A program made the position numbers and the translations under genes. Shown one piece after another: positions 38,257 to 47,850 of a stretch of 64,000 nucleotides of DNA. The notes beneath the pieces are model-generated. The model saw only the letters and a program-made list of their open reading frames with translations. It had not been told where the DNA came from and did no database searches. Position 1 is the stretch's first letter, and each line of letters opens with the position of its first letter. Source of the stretch: Kocuria varians (lineage in GTDB: Bacteria > Actinomycetota > Actinomycetes > Actinomycetales > Micrococcaceae); the NCBI RefSeq assembly GCF_006539885.1, contig NZ_BJNW01000005.1:1-64000 (forward strand), in the 5' to 3' direction.

Positions 38257-40869
38257 ATGAAACTCCTCTACGCGCTCGCTCCCGACCTCTCCGCCCCCGG
38301 CCACCACTACCTGCGGGGCGACTTCGCCTCGAACCCGTTGGACGAGGACGAAATCTACGAGGGCTTCCTCGGCTGGATCGCCTCCCGGGACATGGAGCTC
38401 TACCCGGCGCAGGACGAGGCCGTCCTGGAGGTCGCCAACGGGTCCAACGTGATCCTGGCGACCCCCACGGGCTCCGGGAAGTCCACGGTGGCCGTGGCCG
38501 CGCACTTCGCGGGTCTCGCGCGGGGTCAGCGCTCGTACTACACGGCCCCCATCAAGGCGCTCGTGTCCGAGAAGTTCTTCGACCTGTGCGAGATCTTCGG
38601 CGCGGAGAACGTGGGCATGGTCACCGGGGACTCCGCCGTGAACGCGGACGCCCCGATCGTGTGCTGCACCGCGGAGATCCTCGCCAACGTCTCCCTGCGC
38701 GAGGGCGCGGACGCGGACCTCGGGATCGTCGTGATGGACGAGTTCCACTTCTACGCGGACCCGCAGCGGGGCTGGGCGTGGCAGGTGCCGCTGATCGAGC
38801 TGCCTCAGGCGCAGTTCCTGATGATGAGCGCGACCCTCGGGGACGTGACCCGCATCGAGCAGCGGCTGCAGGAGACCACCGGGCGGTCCACCGCGCTCGT
38901 CTCCTCCGCCGAGCGGCCCATCCCCCTGCACTACTACTACTCCGAGCGGCCCATCCACGAGGAGCTCGAGGAGCTGCTGACCACGCACCAGGCACCGGTC
39001 TACGTGGTCCACTTCTCCCAGCTGGCCGCGGCGGAGCAGGCACAGAACCTGATGTCCGTGGACGTGCTGAGCAAGGAGGAGAAGCAGCGGGTCGCGGAGC
39101 TGATCAAAGACTTCCGCTTCTCCGCGGGCTTCGGCAAGACCCTGAACCGGCTCGTGCGCCACGGCATCGGCGTGCACCACGCCGGCATGCTGCCCAAGTA
39201 CCGTCGGCTCGTGGAGCAGCTCGCCCAGACCGGACTGCTCAAGGTCATCTGCGGCACGGACACCCTGGGCGTGGGCATCAACGTGCCCATCCGCACGGTG
39301 CTGATCACCGCGCTGTCCAAGTACGACGGCCGCCGCACCCGCCGCCTCAGCGCGCGCGAGTTCCACCAGATCGCGGGACGCGCCGGGCGCGCGGGCTACG
39401 ACACCGCCGGCACCGTGGTGGTGCAGGCGCCCGAGCACGTGATCGAGAACGAGCGCGCCATGGCCAAGGCGCGCGCCAAGCACGGCGACGACCAGAAGAA
39501 GCTGCGCCAGGTGCCCAAGAAGAAGGCACCGGAGGGCTTCGTGTCCTGGAGCCGGAAGACCTTCGACGGCCTCGTGGCGGCGCAGCCGGAGCAGCTCACG
39601 TCCTCCTTCGACATCAGCCACGCCATGGTGCTGAACATGCTGCAGCGCCCCGGGGACAACATCGCGGCCGCCTACCGACTGCTCACCAGCGTGGACGAGC
39701 CCAGGGCCCGGCAGCGGGCGCTGCTGCGCCAGGGCCTGGCCATCCTGAAGGAGCTCATGCGCGCCGGGGTGGTCGTGCGCCTGCCCGAACCGGACGAGAC
39801 CGGCCGCAGGTACCGCCTCACCGTGGAGCTGCAGGAGAACTTCGCGCTCAACCAGCCGCTCTCCCCCTTCGCCCTGGCGGCCCTCGGACTGCTGGACCCT
39901 GAGTCCGAGACGTACGCGCTCGACGTCGTCTCCGTGATCGAGGCAACCCTCGAGAAGCCCCGGCAGGTGCTGAACCTGCAGGAGAAGAAGGTCAAGGGCG
40001 AGGCGCTGGCCGCCATGAAGGCGGAGGGGCTCGAGTACATGGAGCGCATGCGCGAGCTCGACGAGATCACCTACCCGCAGCCCCTCAAGGAGTTGCTGGA
40101 CCAGGCCTTCGAGACGTACCGCGGCTCGGCACCGTGGGTCTCGCAGTTCGAGCTGTCCCCCAAGTCCATCGTGCGGGACATGTACGAGCGCGCCATGACC
40201 TTCGGTGACTACGTGCAGTTCTACGGCCTCGCCCGCTCGGAGGGTGTCCTGCTGCGCTACCTTTCGGACGCGTACAAGGCGCTGCGCCAGACCGTCCCCG
40301 TGGATGCGACCACCGGACCGCTCACGGACCTCGTGGAGTGGCTCGGCGAGTCCATCCGGCAGACCGACAACTCGCTGCTGGACGAGTGGGAGAAGCTCGC
40401 CTCCGGCACCGAGTCCCCCATGGGCACGGGCGCGGACTCGCTCGAGGAGCTGGTCGCGGAGCAGCCCGAGGGCGTCACGTCCAACGTGCGCGCGTTCCGG
40501 GTCATGGTGCGCAACGCCCTGTTCCAGCGGGTCGAGCTCTTCGCCCAGGAGAAGGACAAGGTCCTGGGCGCGCTGGACGAGAAGACCGGGTGGGACCGGG
40601 ACCGCTGGGCGGACGCGCTGGACGCCTACTTCGACGAGTACGAGGACATCTACACGGACGCCCAGTCCCGCGGCCCGTCCCTCATCCGGATCGACGAGCA
40701 CCCGGAGGGCATGCCGGGGTTCTGGACGGTCCTGCAGGTCTTCGACGATCCGGACGGCAACCACGACTGGGGCATCAACGCGCGGATCGACCTCGCGGCC
40801 TCGGACGAGGACGGCTTCCCCGCGGTGCTCGTGGACAACGTGGGCGGTGTGGCGGAGACGGGCCGCTGA
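38257..40869 (+). CDS. Ski2-like DEAD/DEAH-box helicase with DUF3516-type C-terminus
   Basis: The 870-residue protein is a superfamily 2 helicase. Motif I is LATPTGSGKSTVAVAA (about 69-84), motif II is VVMDEFHFYAD (DEFH), motif III is MMSATLG, and motif VI is HQIAGRAGRAGYD, preceded by GTDTLGVGINVPIRTVL. The N-terminus and the long C-terminal third, which has no helicase motif but ends in GINARIDLAASDEDGFPAVL, match the actinobacterial helicases annotated with DUF3516. These act on RNA or DNA in unknown processes. It stands alone, 85 nt after the symporter gene, with its own promoter. Confidence 0.88.
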   Translation: MKLLYALAPDLSAPGHHYLRGDFASNPLDEDEIYEGFLGWIASRDMELYPAQDEAVLEVANGSNVILATPTGSGKSTVAVAAHFAGLARGQRSYYTAPIKALVSEKFFDLCEIFGAENVGMVTGDSAVNADAPIVCCTAEILANVSLREGADADLGIVVMDEFHFYADPQRGWAWQVPLIELPQAQFLMMSATLGDVTRIEQRLQETTGRSTALVSSAERPIPLHYYYSERPIHEELEELLTTHQAPVYVVHFSQLAAAEQAQNLMSVDVLSKEEKQRVAELIKDFRFSAGFGKTLNRLVRHGIGVHHAGMLPKYRRLVEQLAQTGLLKVICGTDTLGVGINVPIRTVLITALSKYDGRRTRRLSAREFHQIAGRAGRAGYDTAGTVVVQAPEHVIENERAMAKARAKHGDDQKKLRQVPKKKAPEGFVSWSRKTFDGLVAAQPEQLTSSFDISHAMVLNMLQRPGDNIAAAYRLLTSVDEPRARQRALLRQGLAILKELMRAGVVVRLPEPDETGRRYRLTVELQENFALNQPLSPFALAALGLLDPESETYALDVVSVIEATLEKPRQVLNLQEKKVKGEALAAMKAEGLEYMERMRELDEITYPQPLKELLDQAFETYRGSAPWVSQFELSPKSIVRDMYERAMTFGDYVQFYGLARSEGVLLRYLSDAYKALRQTVPVDATTGPLTDLVEWLGESIRQTDNSLLDEWEKLASGTESPMGTGADSLEELVAEQPEGVTSNVRAFRVMVRNALFQRVELFAQEKDKVLGALDEKTGWDRDRWADALDAYFDEYEDIYTDAQSRGPSLIRIDEHPEGMPGFWTVLQVFDDPDGNHDWGINARIDLAASDEDGFPAVLVDNVGGVAETGR

Positions 40870-40881
40870 GCGTGGCCATTT

Positions 40882-40912
40882 ATGCATTTCAGGATGCATG
40901 ATGGGTTACTAT
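40882..40912 (+). promoter_or_regulatory. Candidate operator-promoter of the SatD-like gene
   Basis: Two ATGCAT palindromes (40882-40887 and 40894-40899) are separated by six bases and followed by a -10-like TACTAT (40907-40912), with a predicted start near 40919. The repeats cover the -35 region, so a bound protein would block the promoter. The SatD-like product has a helix-turn-helix and could be that protein. Confidence 0.45.
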
Positions 40913-40945
40913 GCGCTCAGAGCCGCATGACCGAGGAGGTGGGGC

Positions 40946-41578
40946 GTGTTCGTCCTGACGATCGACCGCCGGGCGTCCCGCGCGGACGCGTCCGCGCAGA
41001 ACATTGCCGCACTGCGCGAGTCCCTGCAGCGAGCCCTCCCCCGCCCCCTGCTCGGCTGGGACGTGAGCGCCGGCGATGAACTGCAGGCCCTGTACGACGA
41101 CGCCGCCCTCGCCCTGCGCGCGGTGCTCCACCTCGCGGACGCGGGGACCTGGCACGTCGGTCTCGGGATCGGCGCCGTGGACTCACCGCTCGGTGCATCC
41201 GTGCGCGAGACCACCGGACCGGCGTTCGTCGCAGCCCGTGACGCGGTGGGTCAGGCCAAGGAACGGGAGACACCCGTGGTGCGCGGTGGCGAGTGGGCCG
41301 AGCGGGCAGGCACCGTGCTGGACCTCGTGTGCGCCGTGCGCGCCCGGCGCACTCCCAGCGGTGCCGAGGCCGCCGGGCTCGCGGACCTCGGCCGGACGCA
41401 GCAGGAGATGGCGCACACGCTCGGCATCGCCCAGTCCTCCGTCTCCCGCAGGCTCGGCGCCGCACTGTGGCAGCAGGAGCACGCGGTGCACGACGTCCTC
41501 GTGGACCTCTTCGAACTGGCAGACACGCCTCGGCACCCCATGACCGCCGACCACGAGGACCGAGGGGGACGCTCATGA
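40946..41578 (+). CDS. SatD-like protein with C-terminal helix-turn-helix
   Basis: The 210-residue protein resembles the SatD family. The first strand is FVLTIDRRASRAD, followed by the conserved WDVSAGDELQALYDD (about 38-52), a HVGLGIGAVD strand (70-79), and TTGPAFVAARDAVGQAKE. Residues about 150-172 (TQQEMAHTLGIAQSSVSRRL) form a helix-turn-helix. The layout of a first strand with Asp, then a GDELQ turn, then a G-rich strand recalls palm-domain nucleotide cyclases, but I cannot show homology. GAGGAGG lies six bases before the GTG. It overlaps the next membrane protein gene by 4 nt. Function unknown; streptococcal SatD is linked to acid tolerance. Confidence 0.7.
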   Translation: MFVLTIDRRASRADASAQNIAALRESLQRALPRPLLGWDVSAGDELQALYDDAALALRAVLHLADAGTWHVGLGIGAVDSPLGASVRETTGPAFVAARDAVGQAKERETPVVRGGEWAERAGTVLDLVCAVRARRTPSGAEAAGLADLGRTQQEMAHTLGIAQSSVSRRLGAALWQQEHAVHDVLVDLFELADTPRHPMTADHEDRGGRS

Positions 41579-42075
41579 CGCCCCTCCGACCCCTGACCAC
41601 CATCGTGCTGCCCACCCTGCTCGTGGTCGCCACCGCGGTGTGGACGCTGCACTCGGGCACCGCTCCGCGGTCCTGGGCCTTCCCGGCCCTGCTCGTGGCG
41701 GGCACGCTGTCCGGCGACCCCGTGGTGCGCGCCGTCTTCGCCTTCGCGGACGTGTCGAACGAGCGCCCCGCACCCGAGGTGAACCCCTGGGCCGAGTCGG
41801 AGGCCGCGGCCGATCCCGTGGACCCGCCCCTGCGTGGCGGTCTCGTGATCGGTGCCCTCGAACGGGCGTCCGCCATCGTGTCGCTCATGACCGGAATGAT
41901 CGGCGGCATCGCGGTGGTCGTGGCTGTCAAGGGCCTCGCCCGCTACGGGGAGTTCACCAACGCCCTGCAGCGTGAGCAGTTCATCATCGGCACGCTCGTG
42001 TCCCTGCTGTGGGCGGGCCTCTTCGCCGGGGCGGCCCTGTGGTGCACGACGCCGCCGGGTCCGTTCGCGGGTTAG
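41575..42075 (+). CDS. Small four-helix membrane protein paired with the SatD-like gene
   Basis: This 166-residue protein has four hydrophobic segments: TTIVLPTLLVVATAVWTL (about 8-25), WAFPALLVAGTLSGDPVVRAV, IVSLMTGMIGGIAVVVAV and FIIGTLVSLLWAGLFAGAAL. The loop between helices 2 and 3 is acidic (PEVNPWAESEAAADPVDPP). The ATG overlaps the SatD-like stop (ATGA), with GAGGGGG upstream, so both proteins are made together. I do not recognise a characterised family; the ARYGEF and FIIGTLVS segments recall uncharacterised actinobacterial membrane proteins. Function unknown. Confidence 0.7.
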   Translation: MTPLRPLTTIVLPTLLVVATAVWTLHSGTAPRSWAFPALLVAGTLSGDPVVRAVFAFADVSNERPAPEVNPWAESEAAADPVDPPLRGGLVIGALERASAIVSLMTGMIGGIAVVVAVKGLARYGEFTNALQREQFIIGTLVSLLWAGLFAGAALWCTTPPGPFAG

Positions 42076-42112
42076 CGCGGCGTCATCCCCGCCGGTCCGG
42101 ACTGCACTGCGC

Positions 42113-42177
42113 CCGGCGCGCCCAGCAGGTCATGTCGCACCCTTGCCAACCCCGTTCCCCCGGCGCGGGCGCGCCGG
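42113..42177. terminator. Possible terminator between convergent genes
   Basis: CCGGCGCGCCC pairs perfectly with GGGCGCGCCGG across a 43-nt loop. It lies between the small membrane protein gene and the facing TerC gene. The long loop makes it a weak candidate. Confidence 0.35.
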
Positions 42178-42213
42178 TCACTGCTCCCGGGAACCCAGCG
42201 GGCGGCGTCGTCG

Positions 42214-43446
42214 TCAGTCCACGGCCTCCGGACCAGGGGTGTGCACCCGGCCCGTCTCCTGGAACTCACGGTGCTGGCCGTGTGCCGCCTCCAAGCGTGA
42301 GCGGAACCAGGCGCGCGACTCGATGAGCTCGTTCTTGTGCGTCTCGGAGATCCGCGGGAGGCGCTCCTGCAGGGCGGCGATCTCCTCGGCCAGGCCGTTG
42401 CGCTCGGAGGCGGGAGCGTCCGCGGGAAGCGCGAGGTAGCGCTCCGTGAGGTTCTGGGTCTTCTGGATCGTGCGCAGCGCGCGTCCCTTGGGGCTGTAGA
42501 GCGAGCCCAGCACGGTGACCACGAGCACGCCGATGATCACGGCGAGCGAGGTGCCGATGCCGATCTCCACCACGGCCACGTGCTCGCCGTCGTTGATGAA
42601 CGGGAGGGTGTTCTCATGCAGCGCGTGCAGCATGAGCTTCACGCCGATGAACGCGAGGATGATCGACAGGCCCCACGAGAGGTAGATCAGCCGGTCCAGC
42701 AGGCCGTCGATCAGGAAGTAGAGCTGGCGCAGCCCCATGAGCGAGAACGCGGTGGCCGTGAAGACGATGTACGGCTCCTGCGTCAGACCGAAGATCGCGG
42801 GGATCGAGTCCAGCGCGAAGAGGATGTCCGTGCCACCGATCGCCACCATCACGAGCAGCATCGGCGTCAGCGCACGCTTGCCGTTCTGCACCGTGAAGAG
42901 CTTGTCGCCGTCGTAGTGGTCGGTGGTGTGCAGGACCCGGCGAGCCAGGCGGACGATCACGTTGTTGGCCTCGTCCTCCTTCTCCTCGCTCAGTTCGCCC
43001 TTGATGAGGTTGCCCGCGGTGAGGATCAGGATCAGGCCGAAGAGGTAGAACACCCATGCGAACGCGTTGATCGCGGCGGCGCCCACCAGGATGAACGCCG
43101 TGCGGGCGAACAGCGCGAAGACGATGCCGAAGAGCAGCACCTTCTGCTGGTGCGCGCGCGGCACCGCGAACGACCCCATGATGATGAGGAAGACGAAGAG
43201 GTTGTCCACGGACAGCGCCTTCTCCGTGACGTAGCCGCCGTAGTACTCGGCCATCAGGGTGGGGCCCTCCAGCCAGAGGATCACCAGGCCGAAGAGCAGG
43301 GCGATGCCCACGTAGACGGCGGACCAGACGGCCGCCTCACGGACTGTGGGCTCGTGCGGGGTGCGCACGTGGAAGACGAAGTCGTAGGCCAGCAGGCCGA
43401 GGATCAGGGCAATCGTGATGCCCCACTGCAGGGTGGTGATCTCCAC
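42214..43446 (-). CDS. TerC family membrane protein (paralogue 1)
   Basis: The 410-residue protein is a TerC-family integral membrane protein with about nine helices. The conserved acidic membrane motifs are ALSVDNLFVFLIIMGSF and GTDILFALDSIPAIFGL. Family members were first linked to tellurite resistance; several bacterial homologues export manganese. The C-terminal 70 residues are hydrophilic. GTG at 43446 has AAGGAG six bases upstream. The next gene upstream is a close paralogue, with the same VEI-x-x-LQWGITIA start, so the two arose by tandem duplication. Confidence 0.88.
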   Translation of the reverse strand: MEITTLQWGITIALILGLLAYDFVFHVRTPHEPTVREAAVWSAVYVGIALLFGLVILWLEGPTLMAEYYGGYVTEKALSVDNLFVFLIIMGSFAVPRAHQQKVLLFGIVFALFARTAFILVGAAAINAFAWVFYLFGLILILTAGNLIKGELSEEKEDEANNVIVRLARRVLHTTDHYDGDKLFTVQNGKRALTPMLLVMVAIGGTDILFALDSIPAIFGLTQEPYIVFTATAFSLMGLRQLYFLIDGLLDRLIYLSWGLSIILAFIGVKLMLHALHENTLPFINDGEHVAVVEIGIGTSLAVIIGVLVVTVLGSLYSPKGRALRTIQKTQNLTERYLALPADAPASERNGLAEEIAALQERLPRISETHKNELIESRAWFRSRLEAAHGQHREFQETGRVHTPGPEAVD

Positions 43447-43628
43447 GGGAGACTCCTTGGGGTTGCAAGAACCGCACAAGTCTCTCCCCCACGGCCCGGA
43501 TCCTGCGCCTCACGGCGGGTCTCCCGACGGTCGTGGTCCGTGCCCGGCCCGGCGTTGGCGCCGAACGTACTGACGTGCACGGAGGTGAGGGATACTCCCC
43601 TGATCGCGGACCAGTTTACCAGACGACG

Positions 43629-43659
43629 CGTGCCCCTCGGACGTCGTCCGAGGGGCACG
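43629..43659 (-). terminator. Terminator between the two TerC paralogues
   Basis: CGTGCCCCTCGGAC and GTCCGAGGGGCACG form a perfect stem of 13-14 bp around a 3-5-nt loop, 20 nt beyond the stop of paralogue 2. The two genes are therefore probably separate transcription units. Confidence 0.8.
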
Positions 43660-43679
43660 TGGGTCTGCGCGTGGCCGGG

Positions 43680-44891
43680 TCAGTTCTGCTGCGCGTCCGC
43701 GATGCGCTTCTCCCGCAGACCGTGCGCGCGTTCGAGGAGGTCGTGGTAGCGGGCCTCGGACTCGATGAGCTCGTCCCGGTACTTGGCCTTCACGCCCGGG
43801 AGCTGGTCCCGGTACTTCTGCATCTTCTCCGCGGCCTTGGTGCGCTCCTCCAGGGGTGCGGACTCGGGCAGGCTGAGGTAGCGCTCGGACCAGTCGCGTG
43901 CGCCGTTAATGATGCGCACCGCCCGGCCCTTGGGGCTGTACAGGGAGGCCAGCACGGTGAGCACTAGGACACCCAGGATGACCGCGAGCGAGAAGCCCGT
44001 GGTGACCTCAACCACGTGCACCGGGTGGCCCTCGTTGATGAACGGCAGGGTGTTCTCGTGCAGGGCGTGCAGGATGAGCTTCACGCCGATGAAGCCCAGG
44101 ATGAGGGCCAGGCCCCACGAGAGGTAGATCAGGCGGTCCAGGAGCCCGTCGATCAGGAAGTAGAGCTGTCGCAGGCCCATCAGGGAGAACGCCGTGGCGG
44201 TGAAGACGATGTACGTCTCCTGCGTCAGGCCGAAGATCGCGGGAATCGAGTCCAGGGCGAACATGATGTCCGTGAGGCCGATCGCCACCATGACGAGCAG
44301 CATGGGGGTCATCACGCGCTTGCCGTCGACCTCCGTGAAGAGCTTGTCGCCGTCGTACTCGTCCGTGGTCTTCAGGAAGCGCTTGGCCAGGCGCACCATG
44401 ACGTTGTTGGCCGCGTCGTCCTCGTCCTTGTCCGTGATCTCACCCTTGACCAGGTTGCCCGCGGTGTAGTTGAGGAAGATCCCGAACACGTAGAACAGCG
44501 CGGCCCACCGGTTGATGGCCGCGGCCCCCACGAAGATGAACAGCGTGCGGGCGATCAGTGCCACCACGATGCCGAAGAGCAGCACCTTCTGCTGGTCCGC
44601 GCGCGGCACCTTGAAGGACGCCATGATGATGAGGAACACGAACAGGTTGTCCACGGACAGCGCCTGCTCTGTGACGAAACCGGCGTAGTACTCGGCAGCG
44701 AAGCCAGGACCGTCCCAGAAGAGGATGAGCAGGCCGAACACCAGGGCCAGGGAGACGTAGAGCCCGGTCCACAGGGAGGCTTCCCTGATGGTGGGCTCGT
44801 GCGGCTTGCGCGCATGGAAGACGAAGTCGTAGGCGAGCAGTCCCACGATCACCGCAATGGTGATCCCCCACTGCAGTCCGGAAATCTCCAC
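43680..44891 (-). CDS. TerC family membrane protein (paralogue 2)
   Basis: The 403-residue protein has the same topology and acidic motifs as its neighbour (ALSVDNLFVFLIIMASF; LTDIMFALDSIPAIFGL). The central 250 residues are nearly the same in both, including QETYIVFTATAFSLMGLRQL here against QEPYIVFTATAFSLMGLRQL. The C-terminal tails differ (RYHDLLERAHGLREKRIADA here), which suggests divergence of cytoplasmic regulation. The GTG at 44891 has GAAGGGG six bases upstream. Probable role is metal-ion efflux (manganese) rather than true tellurite resistance; that is inference from homologues. Confidence 0.88.
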   Translation of the reverse strand: MEISGLQWGITIAVIVGLLAYDFVFHARKPHEPTIREASLWTGLYVSLALVFGLLILFWDGPGFAAEYYAGFVTEQALSVDNLFVFLIIMASFKVPRADQQKVLLFGIVVALIARTLFIFVGAAAINRWAALFYVFGIFLNYTAGNLVKGEITDKDEDDAANNVMVRLAKRFLKTTDEYDGDKLFTEVDGKRVMTPMLLVMVAIGLTDIMFALDSIPAIFGLTQETYIVFTATAFSLMGLRQLYFLIDGLLDRLIYLSWGLALILGFIGVKLILHALHENTLPFINEGHPVHVVEVTTGFSLAVILGVLVLTVLASLYSPKGRAVRIINGARDWSERYLSLPESAPLEERTKAAEKMQKYRDQLPGVKAKYRDELIESEARYHDLLERAHGLREKRIADAQQN

Positions 44892-44984
44892 GTGTACCCC
44901 TTCGGAGAGCGTTGCTGGGAGCAGCCCGTGGCCGGACCGCACAGGTCATGCAGTGTACCGGAGCGCGGAGGGCATCCGGGCTGG

Positions 44985-47135
<2,151 letters not shown>

Positions 47136-47141
47136 GGCATC

Positions 47142-47147
47142 AGGGTA
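47142..47147 (-). promoter_or_regulatory. -10 box of a leaderless promoter (uvrB)
   Basis: TACCCT on the minus strand ends six bases before the uvrB ATG. I looked for an actinobacterial LexA box here and saw none. Confidence 0.55.
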
Positions 47148-47223
47148 CGCGCAGGCTCAGACACGATGACGACGCCGCCCGCCGCCTCCGCACTCGGCTC
47201 GCGTGCGTGTCAGGCCCGCGGGA

Positions 47224-47850
47224 TCACGCAACCTCCGCGCGCCACCACCCGTCCACCTGCGCCACGAGCTGCTCGACCGTTCCGGAGTTCTCCAGCACGG
47301 TCGTGGCCACTGCGCGGCGCTGCTCGTCCGTGGCCTGTGCGGCGATCCGGGCCCGGGCGTCCTGCTCGTCCATCCCACGGTCCTCGACCATGCGGCGCAC
47401 GCGCTCCTCCTCCGGCGCCTCGACCACGACCACGCGGTCCATGCCCTCGTGCTGGCCGGTCTCCACGAGCAGCGGGATGTCGTGCACGACAACCCCGCCC
47501 GGGGGAACCTCCTCGACCAGCCGGGCGCTCTCCCGGCGCACGAGCGGGTGCATGATCCCGTTCAGGGCCTCGAGCTCCGAAGGATCCGCGAAGACGATGG
47601 CGGCGAGGGCCGCGCGGTCCAGGGCGGCGTCGTCGCCCATGAGGACCCGGGGGCCGAAGTGCGCGACGATGCCCTCGTACCCGGCGGCTCCCGGCTCCTG
47701 GAGGGCACGGGCCAGAGCATCTGCGTCGATGACGCGCGCACCGAGCTCCGCGAGGCGGCGCGAGACGGTGGACTTCCCGGAGGCGATCCCCCCGGTGAGG
47801 CCCACGCGCAGGACGTCAGTGCGACCCGGTCGGGTGAACAGTTCCGTCAC
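47224..47850 (-). CDS. coaE: Dephospho-CoA kinase
   Basis: CoaE (208 aa) phosphorylates dephospho-CoA in the last step of coenzyme A synthesis. The P-loop is GLTGGIASGKST (18-28), the acidic site is VIDADALARALQEPG (Asp42, Asp44), and HDIPLLVETG and the Arg-rich lid segment EEERVRRMVEDRG are present. The C-terminal domain seen on some actinobacterial CoaE proteins (UPF0157) is absent. GGAGGAGGA lies five bases before the GTG, which falls 35 nt inside the end of the upstream gene; that gene itself ends in a CoaE-like domain. uvrB follows with its own promoter. Confidence 0.95.
   Translation of the reverse strand: MTELFTRPGRTDVLRVGLTGGIASGKSTVSRRLAELGARVIDADALARALQEPGAAGYEGIVAHFGPRVLMGDDAALDRAALAAIVFADPSELEALNGIMHPLVRRESARLVEEVPPGGVVVHDIPLLVETGQHEGMDRVVVVEAPEEERVRRMVEDRGMDEQDARARIAAQATDEQRRAVATTVLENSGTVEQLVAQVDGWWRAEVA

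Noticed and set aside
37690-40899. Very long antisense open frame opposite the helicase gene
   Set aside because: It mirrors the codon pattern of the helicase, is rich in Arg, His and Val with no motif, and is a typical GC-rich shadow. Similar shadows at 44016-47555 and 47207-50905 were also dropped.
44892-44984. Manganese (yybP-ykoY) riboswitch upstream of the TerC genes
   Set aside because: TerC genes often carry one, but I could not find its conserved elements in the short leader or in the 43447-43679 gap.
47136-47223. LexA box upstream of uvrB, uvrA or polA
   Set aside because: No TCGAAC/GTTCGA-type site is visible near these starts; SOS control is not supported by the sequence.
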